Below, in pieces: positions 9,422-14,563 of a DNA stretch of 14,563 nucleotides. The position numbers and the translations under genes are program-made. The stretch comes from an uncultured Rhodobacter sp. (lineage in GTDB: Bacteria; Pseudomonadota; Alphaproteobacteria; Rhodobacterales; Rhodobacteraceae). Numbering within the stretch: the first letter of the stretch is position 1; the number at the start of each line of letters is the position of its first letter. The stretch lies in assembly GCA_937901435.1 (NCBI GenBank), contig CALGTJ010000089.1, positions 1 to 14,563 of the forward strand. The letters are read 5' to 3'. The notes beneath the pieces were generated by a model, which did no database searches, was not told the origin of the DNA, and saw nothing but the letters and a program-made list of their open reading frames with translations.

Positions 9422-9539
9422 GGGAAATGTCCAGGACCGGCCAGATCAGGCACGCGGTCATTATATGATTGGGAAACAGCACGATCGGACGACCGCGTGG
9501 CGGCTATCTAGAACTCAAAAGGTTTAAAGTCAATTACCT
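9422..9539 (-). promoter_or_regulatory. rho leader region with candidate promoter
   Basis: This 118-base gap lies between hemJ and rho on the minus strand. On that strand TTGACT (complement of 9528-9533), a 17-base spacer and TAGATA (complement of 9505-9510) form a plausible but imperfect sigma-70-type promoter. A perfect TATAAT (complement of 9460-9465) lies nearer rho but has no recognisable -35. A 9-bp inverted repeat (annotated separately) follows the first promoter candidate, so it would lie in the transcript leader. This is motif-reading only. Confidence 0.35.
9451..9499 (-). repeat. 9-bp perfect inverted repeat in the rho leader
   Basis: CACGCGGTC at 9451-9459 and its exact reverse complement GACCGCGTG at 9491-9499 are separated by 31 bases. 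In RNA read on the minus strand this would form a GC-rich 9-bp stem with a large loop containing the AU-rich TATAAT segment. It has no following U-run, so it does not look like a standard intrinsic terminator for hemJ. It could be a leader structure for rho, or chance. Confidence 0.5.
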
Positions 9540-9989
9540 TTAAAACGGACGCACAATCACTGATATTACGATCACCAGCATCAAAACCGTCGGGACCTCG
9601 TTCATCAGGCGATATTGCCGCCCTGTGCGCGTATTGGTGTCGTTCACAAAATCCTTACGCCGCAACCCGCACCAGTGATGAAACCATGTCATGGCAAGAA
9701 CGCACAGCGCCTTTGTCCAGGGCCAGATGGACGACCAATCAATAAATCCACCAAATACGATCAAGAGACCACAGACCCATGCGACAATCATCGCTGGATT
9801 CATAATCAGCCTTAGCAATTTCATTTCCATCATCTGAAACAGCTTGTCGGTCTCTGATCCGATTTCCACTTTTTCCGTGTGATGAACAAATAGCCGGGGC
9901 AGATAAAATAAACCGGCCATCCACGACAGCACAGCCATCACGTGAAGCGCCTTGATCCAAGGGTAAAGGGTGATCACGATATCGGTCAT
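9540..9989 (-). CDS. hemJ: Protoporphyrinogen IX oxidase HemJ
   Basis: Inner-membrane protein that oxidises protoporphyrinogen IX to protoporphyrin IX in haem synthesis; it is the usual form in alphaproteobacteria lacking HemG or HemY. The protein is 149 aa with about four membrane helices (roughly 12-33, 55-80, 86-104, 128-147). The family opening YPWIKALHVMAVLSWMAGLF carries the conserved K13 and H16, and FYLPRLFVHH, MTWFHHWCGLRRKDF and RQYRLMNEVPT follow. ATG at 9989 follows GAGGAG with five bases of spacing, a strong start. It is the last minus-strand gene before the origin gap; its transcription would run away from the origin. In Caulobacter it is hemE that borders the origin, and no hemE is seen here. 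Confidence 0.93.
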   Translation of the reverse strand: MTDIVITLYPWIKALHVMAVLSWMAGLFYLPRLFVHHTEKVEIGSETDKLFQMMEMKLLRLIMNPAMIVAWVCGLLIVFGGFIDWSSIWPWTKALCVLAMTWFHHWCGLRRKDFVNDTNTRTGRQYRLMNEVPTVLMLVIVISVIVRPF

Positions 9990-10061
9990 AGCGCTCCTCA
10001 GGTCTCTGCCCTTCTTAAATTAATATATATAGAAAAGAAAAGATGATGATGATGTAGGGCC

Positions 10062-10070
10062 TGTGGATCA
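10062..10070 (-). promoter_or_regulatory. G-box-type DnaA site (TGATCCACA)
   Basis: TGTGGATCA on the plus strand reads TGATCCACA on the minus strand. It differs from the classic DnaA box TTATCCACA by T to G at position 2 (the A at position 3 is kept). This exact sequence is the G-box described as a moderate-affinity DnaA site in the Caulobacter origin. It adjoins the first W-box-like site with no gap. Confidence 0.6.
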
Positions 10071-10093
10071 TGGGGATTATCGAGATATCCCCA
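10071..10093. repeat. Inverted pair of W-box-like TCCCCA sites
   Basis: TGGGGAT at 10071-10077 and ATCCCCA at 10087-10093 form a 7-bp perfect inverted repeat with a 9-base spacer. Each arm contains TCCCCA (one per strand), the sequence of the weak-affinity DnaA W-boxes reported in Caulobacter. The location directly beside a G-box favours a DnaA-binding role over chance, but binding is inferred. Confidence 0.5.
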
Positions 10094-10156
10094 GAGTCAT
10101 TCGCATCGCAAAGAGCAGGTGATCTGAATTACACACATCTGGGATAAACAGTAAAT

Positions 10157-10169
10157 TATCAAATATTTA
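10157..10169 (+). promoter_or_regulatory. IHF consensus site in oriC
   Basis: TATCAAATATTTA matches the IHF consensus WATCAANNNNTTR at every defined position. It lies within the AT-rich part of the gap, inside a GTAAAT/ATTTAC inverted repeat (10151-10156 and 10165-10170). A second site at 10190-10202 (AATCAATAATTTC) matches all but the last base. IHF bends DNA at E. coli and Caulobacter origins, so an origin role is plausible. Confidence 0.55.
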
Positions 10170-10282
10170 CAGTATGTTAATATAATTCAAATCAATAATT
10201 TCAGGGGATAAAATAAAGAGTAAATCCGGTAAGCTAATTTCCCTAACAGATCGCGAAGTTTCTCGCCCACAGAGGACAATTC

Positions 10283-10375
10283 ATGCGGAAAAAAGGTTCA
10301 AACGACCCGAGATGTGGTGACAACGCGAAAAGGCGCTGTTACCCAGAATTCATCCTATCCGTCAAACAGATTTAG
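10283..10375 (+). CDS. Possible 30-codon ORF inside the origin region
   Basis: ATG at 10283 to TAG at 10373-10375 encodes a basic 30-residue peptide, MRKKGSNDPRCGDNAKRRCY then PEFILSVKQI. An AGAGGA ribosome-binding site lies at 10271-10276, seven bases... six bases before the ATG, which is better than the site in front of maf. I recognise no family. It could be a maf leader peptide, an origin-linked small protein, or a chance frame; its length alone carries no weight. Conservation of the frame in relatives would decide. Confidence 0.2.
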   Translation: MRKKGSNDPRCGDNAKRRCYPEFILSVKQI

Positions 10376-10384
10376 CGCACCGGT

Positions 10385-10393
10385 TTATCCACA
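10385..10393 (+). promoter_or_regulatory. Perfect consensus DnaA box
   Basis: TTATCCACA is the exact high-affinity DnaA consensus. Its final A is the A of the maf ATG, so DnaA bound here would cover the maf start region. No other perfect copy is visible in the gap. Confidence 0.75.
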
Positions 10394-10992
10394 TGCCGCA
10401 ACCTATCGTCCTCGCCTCTGGATCCGAGATCCGTCAGGCTTTATTACGTAATGCTGGTGTCAAGTTTGACGTGCAGCCGTTAAAAATTGATGAAGTCTCC
10501 ATCAGGGCCAGCTTGATGGCCGAGGGTGCAAGCCCCCGTGATATTGCAGACCACCTTGCAGAGGCCAAGGCGCGCAAGGGCAGCCTGAAGGACCCAGGGG
10601 CTTTGGTCATAGGCTGTGATCAGGTGCTTGCGCTTGGCACAGAGATTTTTGGCAAACCTGAAACGCCCCAAGACGCGCGTTATCAGTTGGATAAATTGAA
10701 CGGAAAATCCCATCAATTATTGTCCGCCGCGGTTATTTACGAAGGTGCAAAGCCTATTTGGCGTCACGTTGGTGTCGCGAAATTGCGGATGCGCCAGGCA
10801 TCAGACAGCTACCTTGACGCCTATGTCACACGAAATTGGGAAAGTATCCGACACTCTGTCGGCGGATATAAGCTAGAAGAAGAAGGTGTACGGTTGTTTC
10901 ATCGTATTGATGGCGATTATTTTAACGTCTTGGGTCTGCCGATGCTGGAATTGCTGGCCTATTTGACACTCAGAGGGGCGATCGAGGGATGA
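10393..10992 (+). CDS. maf: Maf family nucleotide pyrophosphatase
   Basis: House-cleaning nucleoside triphosphate pyrophosphatase; Maf proteins hydrolyse dTTP/UTP and modified pyrimidine nucleotides or m7GTP, depending on subgroup, and affect septation when overproduced in Bacillus. The protein is 199 aa, normal for the family. It shows LASGSEIRQALL (7-18), which matches the substrate loop LASxSxxR, EAKARKG (57-63), GCDQVL (74-79) with the catalytic aspartate D76, and a C-terminal DGDYFNVLGLPM. The subgroup cannot be settled by eye. The ATG directly follows a perfect DnaA box and lacks a clear Shine-Dalgarno. It is the first gene on the right of the origin and overlaps aroE by four bases (ATGA). 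Confidence 0.95.
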   Translation: MPQPIVLASGSEIRQALLRNAGVKFDVQPLKIDEVSIRASLMAEGASPRDIADHLAEAKARKGSLKDPGALVIGCDQVLALGTEIFGKPETPQDARYQLDKLNGKSHQLLSAAVIYEGAKPIWRHVGVAKLRMRQASDSYLDAYVTRNWESIRHSVGGYKLEEEGVRLFHRIDGDYFNVLGLPMLELLAYLTLRGAIEG

Positions 10993-11825
10993 CTGACGAA
11001 AACCGCATACCACTGGCAGGTGTCATAGGATCACCGATTTCGCATAGCAAATCCCCGCGTCTGCATGAATTCTGGTTGCGGAAATACGGGTTGCAGGGGT
11101 TCTATATCCCGATGGATATCGCGCAAAGCGATCTGGAAGAGACGATTCGTACATTGCCAAAGCTGGGATTTGTTGGGATCAATGTGACGATTCCCCATAA
11201 GGAAACTGTCCTGGCGATGGCCGATCTGGTTACGGATCGCGCGGCTTTGATTGGTGCGGCAAATACGCTGATCTTTCGAAAGGACGGAAAACTGCACGCA
11301 GATAATACGGATGGGTACGGTTTCGTTGAAAACCTGCGCCAGAATGCCCCGAACTGGCGGCCTATGTCAGGGCCAGCCGCAGTTCTGGGGGGTGGTGGTG
11401 CCGCGCGGGCTATCGTCGCGTCGTTGATCGAAATCGGTGTGCCAGAGGTCCGTCTTAGCAACCGCACCCGGACCCGCGCCGATGCCCTGCGCGCCGAATT
11501 TGGGGCAAAGGTTGTGGTCTATGAATGGGTACAGGCAGGCAATATGCTTGAAGGCGCTGTGACAGTGGTGAACACCAGTTCTCTCGGGATGGTTGGAAAG
11601 CCGGATTTCCGCGTGCCGCTGGATGCTTTGTCACCCAATGCCGTGGTCAGTGATCTGGTTTATACGCCGCTGGAAACCACATTGCTGCGCAAAGCCCGTG
11701 AGATTGGATGCACTACAGTCGACGGTCTGGGTATGCTGCTACATCAAGCCGCGCCTGCGTTTGAACGATGGTTTGGGCGTCGTCCCGAGATTGATGATGA
11801 CCTTCGGGAGATCATGCTGCGCTGA
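10989..11825 (+). CDS. aroE: Shikimate dehydrogenase
   Basis: NADPH-dependent reduction of 3-dehydroshikimate to shikimate in aromatic amino-acid synthesis. The protein is 278 aa, typical of AroE. It has the substrate-binding SPISHSKSP (15-23), NVTIPHKE with catalytic lysine K71, the catalytic aspartate D108 in NTDGYGF (106-112), the glycine-rich GGGGAAR (134-140), the NADP-phosphate contact NRTRTR (158-163), DLVYTP, and the C-terminal [18 protein letters not shown]. Its ATG overlaps the maf stop as ATGA. AGAGGGG at 10972-10978 is a plausible ribosome-binding site. The stop (TGA, 11823-11825) shares its last base with the coaE start. Confidence 0.97.
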   Translation: MTDENRIPLAGVIGSPISHSKSPRLHEFWLRKYGLQGFYIPMDIAQSDLEETIRTLPKLGFVGINVTIPHKETVLAMADLVTDRAALIGAANTLIFRKDGKLHADNTDGYGFVENLRQNAPNWRPMSGPAAVLGGGGAARAIVASLIEIGVPEVRLSNRTRTRADALRAEFGAKVVVYEWVQAGNMLEGAVTVVNTSSLGMVGKPDFRVPLDALSPNAVVSDLVYTPLETTLLRKAREIGCTTVDGLGMLLHQAAPAFERWFGRRPEIDDDLREIMLR

Positions 11826-12424
11826 TGACAAGACCGTTTCTTATTGGCCTCACGGGGTCTATCGGTATGGGTAAATCCACCACCGCCAAGATGTTTGCCG
11901 AGGCTGGCGTGCCGGTTTGGGACGCAGACGCCGCTGTGCATCGGCTCTATGGCGCTGGCGGGCTGGCAGTCGAGGGGATTGCGAAACTTTGTCCGGATGC
12001 GGTTATTGACGGATCTGTGGATCGGGGTGCTCTAAAACAATGGATATCCAAGGATTCTACGGCCTTGAAACAGATCGAAACGATTGTGCATCCTCTGGTG
12101 GCCGCAGATCGTCAGGCGTTTATCGAAAACACGGATGCGCCGTTGGTTGTTCTCGATATACCGCTGCTGTTCGAGACGGGCGGACATACCCGCGTCGATG
12201 CTGTCGTTGTCGTTTCTGCCCCTGAAGACGTACAACGAGCCCGCGTCCTTGAGCGCGCAACGATGACAGAGGCGCAGTTCGAGGCGATCAAGGCAAAACA
12301 GACCCCGGATGCGGAAAAACGCAGCCGCGCAGATTACGTTATCGAGACGCTTTCGCTGGATACGGCCAAAGCGGCAGTTGACGCGGTTCTGACAGATATA
12401 AGAAAGAGGCTTTGCCATGCGTGA
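11825..12424 (+). CDS. coaE: Dephospho-CoA kinase
   Basis: Last step of coenzyme A synthesis: ATP-dependent phosphorylation of the 3'-hydroxyl of dephospho-CoA. The protein is 199 aa, usual length. It opens with [14 protein letters not shown], whose P-loop is GSIGMGKST (11-19), then VWDADAAVH (31-39) with the catalytic aspartates, and [12 protein letters not shown]. It starts in a TGATG junction with aroE and its last eight bases overlap dnaQ, so the maf-aroE-coaE-dnaQ run is probably one translationally coupled operon. Confidence 0.97.
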   Translation: MTRPFLIGLTGSIGMGKSTTAKMFAEAGVPVWDADAAVHRLYGAGGLAVEGIAKLCPDAVIDGSVDRGALKQWISKDSTALKQIETIVHPLVAADRQAFIENTDAPLVVLDIPLLFETGGHTRVDAVVVVSAPEDVQRARVLERATMTEAQFEAIKAKQTPDAEKRSRADYVIETLSLDTAKAAVDAVLTDIRKRLCHA

Positions 12425-13148
12425 AATCGTTCTGGACACGGAAACCACAGGGTTCGAGCCGGAAACAGGGGATCGTATCGTCGAGATTGGTGCCATCGAA
12501 CTGTTGAACCACATGCCGACGGGGCGCACCTATCACCAATATATCAACCCCAAACGAAACATGCCCGAAGAGGCCTTTGGCGTTCACGGCATCGGGCCAG
12601 ACCTGCTGGACAGTCCCCGCGCCGCCAAACCCGGCGAGGTCGTGTTAAGGGATAAACCGGTGTTCGCGCAGATCGGTCAAAAGTTTCTTGATTTCATCGG
12701 GGATGCCAAGCTGGTGATCCATAACGCCGCGTTCGATATGAAGTTTCTGAATGCGGAGCTGCGCTGGATGAACCTCGGTCAAATCCCGTTTGAACGTGCC
12801 ACAGATACACTTGCAATCGCGCGCAAAAAATTTCCCGGCTCGCCTGCGTCGCTTGATGCGCTGTGTCGTCGGTTTGGCATCGATAATACGTCGCGTACGC
12901 TGCACGGCGCATTGTTGGACAGTGAAATTCTGGCCGAGGTCTATCTGGAACTTATCGGTGGGCGTCAGCCGGATTTCGCTCTGAACGCGGGATCATCACA
13001 GCGTGGTCTTGGTCCGCGCGATGCCAACTGGAAACCCAAACCGCGCCCTCAAAAACTTGCGCCGCGTATCTCCGAAACGGAAACCGCGGCGCATTCTGCG
13101 TTTATCGAAAAGCTTGGGGAACAGGCCTTGTGGCGCAAATTCCAATAA
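12417..13148 (+). CDS. dnaQ: DNA polymerase III epsilon subunit (proofreading exonuclease)
   Basis: The 3'-5' proofreading exonuclease of the replicative DNA polymerase. The protein is 243 aa, like E. coli epsilon (243). Exo I DTETTG supplies D7 and E9, Exo II HNAAFD supplies D107, and Exo [11 protein letters not shown] supplies H163 and D168, so the full DEDDh catalytic set is present. QPDFAL at 184-189 sits where epsilon proteins carry a weak beta-clamp-binding motif (inference). The C-terminal ~50 residues are proline- and arginine-rich and would bind the polymerase alpha subunit. ATG at 12417 follows AAGAGG (12404-12409) and overlaps coaE by eight bases. It converges on secB 12 bases downstream. 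Confidence 0.97.
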   Translation: MREIVLDTETTGFEPETGDRIVEIGAIELLNHMPTGRTYHQYINPKRNMPEEAFGVHGIGPDLLDSPRAAKPGEVVLRDKPVFAQIGQKFLDFIGDAKLVIHNAAFDMKFLNAELRWMNLGQIPFERATDTLAIARKKFPGSPASLDALCRRFGIDNTSRTLHGALLDSEILAEVYLELIGGRQPDFALNAGSSQRGLGPRDANWKPKPRPQKLAPRISETETAAHSAFIEKLGEQALWRKFQ

Positions 13149-13154
13149 ACATTT

Positions 13155-13189
13155 CAGAGGTTAAGATAGGGTTTGACCCTTTGCCTCTG
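13155..13189. terminator. Nested hairpin at the dnaQ/secB convergence
   Basis: CAGAGG (13155-13160) pairs with CCTCTG (13184-13189), and inside it AGGGT (13168-13172) pairs with ACCCT (13176-13180) over a TTG loop. It starts six bases after the dnaQ stop and covers the last codons of secB. Either strand could fold, so it may end both transcripts. There is no clear T-run on the plus side, so an intrinsic terminator is uncertain. Confidence 0.35.
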
Positions 13190-13676
13190 CGGCTTTCTGT
13201 TGTATCATCTGACGATACAGCGCCACAAAATCCACAGTCTCCATGTTAAATGGCGGGAACCCGCCTTCACGTGTCAGGTCTGCAACCAGACGACGCACGA
13301 AGGGGAACAGCATCCGGGGACATTCGATCATCAGGAAGGGGTGTAACTGTTCGTCGGCCACATTCTCGATCAGAAAAATCCCGCCGTACTGAATTTCCAG
13401 AATGAACAGCGTCTCTTGGCCTGTCTGGTTTCTGGAGGTCACCGTGTATTTGGTCACAACCTCGTATTGGTTATCCACGGGCCGCTTTTTGGCCTCCATG
13501 CTGACCTGCACGTTGATTTCTGGTGTAATTTCGCCTGCGACGCCCTTTTGGACCATTATGTTCTCGAAAGAACAGTCGCGAATGAACTGACCTAAAACTT
13601 GCAATTTCGGAACCTGAGGCGCCGCTGCCTCTGGGGTTGCCTGTGCCTCTGGGGGGGTCTCACCATTTTCCGCCAT
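13161..13676 (-). CDS. secB: Protein-export chaperone SecB
   Basis: Tetrameric cytoplasmic chaperone that keeps precursor proteins unfolded and passes them to SecA. A longer frame begins at 13697, but the ATG at 13676 gives MAENGETPPE and is preceded by GAGGGAG (13684-13690 on the complement), so I use it; the product is 171 aa. After a proline/alanine-rich N-terminal tail come the family segments VPKLQVLGQFIRDCSFEN (22-39), VTKYTVTSRN, YGGIFLIENV, MIECPRMLFPFVRRLVADLTREGGFPP, and MIQQKAAEA near the end. It is downstream of fxsA by 64 bases on the same strand, and head-on to the fork leaving the origin. Confidence 0.97.
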   Translation of the reverse strand: MAENGETPPEAQATPEAAAPQVPKLQVLGQFIRDCSFENIMVQKGVAGEITPEINVQVSMEAKKRPVDNQYEVVTKYTVTSRNQTGQETLFILEIQYGGIFLIENVADEQLHPFLMIECPRMLFPFVRRLVADLTREGGFPPFNMETVDFVALYRQMIQQKAAEAKGQTLS

Positions 13677-13740
13677 ATTTTGTCTCCCTCGTGTCAATAA
13701 GACCGTGTTTGTTGTCGTCTATCAGGTCAGAACACGGGCC

Positions 13741-14244
13741 TCAATGGCGGGTCCAACCAGAATTACCGTGCGTTGGATTTTTGGGTGGGGAAACGTCTTC
13801 GTATTCGCCGTCAATAATGGTCGGCCCGCCCCGGTTCATATCAGTATGAGGGCCACGCCTGTGGGGGCTCTGCTGGCCGCCCATCTCGAAACTCTGGATC
13901 TTGATACGTTTGCGCAGGTAGGCGAACACAGCGGTCCGCACAGCCGGAACCAAAAGAGCGAACCCAACCGCATCGGTGAAAAACCCCGGCGTCAAAAGCA
14001 AGGCACCGGAAAACAGGATCATTGCGCCATGGGCTAAAGGCTCTGTCGGGTCACGCAGTTCGGAAAAGGATCCGCGCAGTTGTGACATGGCGGCAATCCC
14101 CTGCGCACGGACCAGCCATGTTCCCAGAATCGCGGTGATTATAACGATTCCAAGCGTTGGCCAAAAGCCGATCAATCCACCCACTTGAATGAACAAGGCG
14201 ATTTCGATAAGCGGAACTGCCATAAATAGCGCAAAAAGCCACAT
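13741..14244 (-). CDS. fxsA: FxsA-like membrane protein
   Basis: FxsA-family inner-membrane protein, named for suppressing F-plasmid exclusion of phage T7 in E. coli; the housekeeping role is unknown. The protein is 167 aa. Hydrophobic segments lie at about 1-21, 25-46 and 72-110, with the family patterns PLIEIALFIQVG (11-22), GTWLVRAQG (41-49) and LLLTPGFFTDAVG (82-94). The cytoplasmic-looking tail after ~115 is polar and ends in a conserved-looking IIDGEYEDV followed by a glycine/proline-rich stretch. The ATG at 14244 is preceded by a full AGGAGGT Shine-Dalgarno (complement of 14249-14255). Divergent from the Tim44-like gene across a 109-base gap. Confidence 0.92.
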   Translation of the reverse strand: MWLFALFMAVPLIEIALFIQVGGLIGFWPTLGIVIITAILGTWLVRAQGIAAMSQLRGSFSELRDPTEPLAHGAMILFSGALLLTPGFFTDAVGFALLVPAVRTAVFAYLRKRIKIQSFEMGGQQSPHRRGPHTDMNRGGPTIIDGEYEDVSPPKNPTHGNSGWTRH

Positions 14245-14353
14245 GATAACCTCCTGTGGTTCAGAAAGGGCTGCGGTGGACTTGCCATCCCGCTCGCTCT
14301 ACATATGTGTGGAACGCGCCCGTTACTACCATTGGCCTTTGAAAGAGATCTGA

Positions 14354-14563
14354 ATGAGTTCTGCTATCATCCAACTTCTGGTTCTTGCCGGAATCGCGGT
14401 GTTTCTTATTTTGCGCCTGCGCTCTGTGCTTGGGACACGCGAAGGATTTGAAAAACCCCCCGAAGAAGTGAACGTACCGCGTCAGCGGTCCGGTCCGAAT
14501 TTGGAGGTGATAGAAGGCGGTCCAGATCGCGATATCACCGACCATGTGGACGACGGCACTGAT
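14354..14563 (+). CDS. Tim44-like domain protein (partial, 5' end)
   Basis: The open frame from ATG at 14354 runs 70 codons to the window edge. It opens MSSAIIQLLVLAGIAVFLIL, a single membrane segment (about 4-20), followed by RLRSVLGTREGFEKPP, which is typical of the N-terminus of bacterial Tim44-domain (TimA) proteins before the C-terminal Tim44 domain. This gene commonly follows secB and fxsA in Rhodobacteraceae and Caulobacter. The diagnostic C-terminal domain is outside the window, so the identity rests on the N-terminus and synteny. GAAAGAGA upstream (14341-14348) may be the ribosome-binding site. Confidence 0.8.
   Translation, partial: MSSAIIQLLVLAGIAVFLILRLRSVLGTREGFEKPPEEVNVPRQRSGPNLEVIEGGPDRDITDHVDDGTD

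Larger units (their letters stand above)
9990..10392. other. oriC: Candidate chromosomal replication origin (oriC)
   Basis: A 403-base gap between divergent hemJ and maf with no sizeable gene. It is markedly AT-rich relative to its surroundings; 10141-10220 is roughly three quarters A+T. In order it holds an AT tract (10015-10040), four GAT units (10042-10053), a G-box (10062-10070), two W-box-like TCCCCA sites, a perfect IHF consensus (10157-10169), a near-IHF site (10190-10202), and a perfect DnaA box whose last base lies at 10393. Gene orientation flips here so both flanks are co-directional with outgoing forks. parAB and parS lie a few kb away. In Caulobacter the origin lies in a comparable neighbourhood. 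The call rests on context and motifs, not on measured origin activity. Confidence 0.85.

Noticed and set aside
9939..9950. TCACGTGAAGC in hemJ as a parS relative
   Set aside because: Only one arm of the palindrome is present; it does not match the 16-bp consensus.
10015..10023. TTAA pair as a CtrA binding site
   Set aside because: The two TTAA units are not spaced by seven bases as in the CtrA consensus TTAA-N7-TTAA.
10042..10054. GATGATGATGATG as a DnaA-trio element
   Set aside because: DnaA-trios read GAT in the 3'-5' direction (5'-TAG); this repeat has no TAG phase on either strand.
10181..10186. TATAAT in the origin as a plus-strand promoter
   Set aside because: No -35-like hexamer lies 16-18 bases upstream, and such matches are expected in AT-rich DNA.
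13471..13479. TTATCCACG, a one-mismatch DnaA box in secB
   Set aside because: It lies alone within conserved coding sequence, away from the origin gap, so chance is the simpler reading.

Overview
This window is a chromosomal replication-origin and partition region from an alphaproteobacterium, most likely a marine Rhodobacteraceae (Roseobacter group) species. The evidence is the gene order (rph-rdgB-hemW, then parB-parA-rsmG-mnmG-mnmE-rho-hemJ, then an AT-rich gap, then maf-aroE-coaE-dnaQ-secB-fxsA-Tim44-like), the moderate GC content, and two perfect parS palindromes inside rsmG and mnmG. I cannot name the genus from the sequence alone.

Layout. Positions 140-2621 (+) hold a packed rph, rdgB and hemW cluster: RNase PH, an ITPase-type house-cleaning enzyme and a radical-SAM haem protein. 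From 9989 down to 2610 (-) runs hemJ, rho, mnmE, mnmG, rsmG, parA, parB, with very short gaps or overlaps from mnmE onward. hemW and parB meet tail to tail and overlap by 12 bases. Positions 9990-10392 have no large gene. They are AT-rich and contain a Caulobacter-type G-box (TGATCCACA), two TCCCCA W-box-like sites in an inverted repeat, a perfect IHF consensus, a second near-IHF site, and a perfect DnaA box (TTATCCACA) running into the maf start codon; this is the candidate oriC. From 10393 (+) run maf, aroE, coaE and dnaQ, each overlapping the next. These face a secB/fxsA pair on the minus strand. A Tim44-like gene starts divergently from fxsA and leaves the window at its right edge.

How the genes work together. 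The strand switch at 9990/10393 puts genes on both sides of the gap in the direction of forks leaving it, as expected at an origin. ParA and ParB with the two parS sites, about 3.4 and 5.3 kb from the origin candidate, form the chromosome segregation system. MnmE and MnmG together make the wobble-uridine modification of tRNA, and RsmG methylates 16S rRNA. DnaQ is the replicative proofreading subunit. The others are housekeeping: transcription termination, haem synthesis, shikimate and CoA pathways, nucleotide clean-up and protein export.

I found no accessory or defence system, mobile element, CRISPR array, tRNA or rRNA. The points most worth checking are the oriC architecture, the parS sites embedded in coding sequence, a 9-bp inverted repeat in the rho leader, a possible 30-codon ORF inside the origin region, and several start-codon choices.
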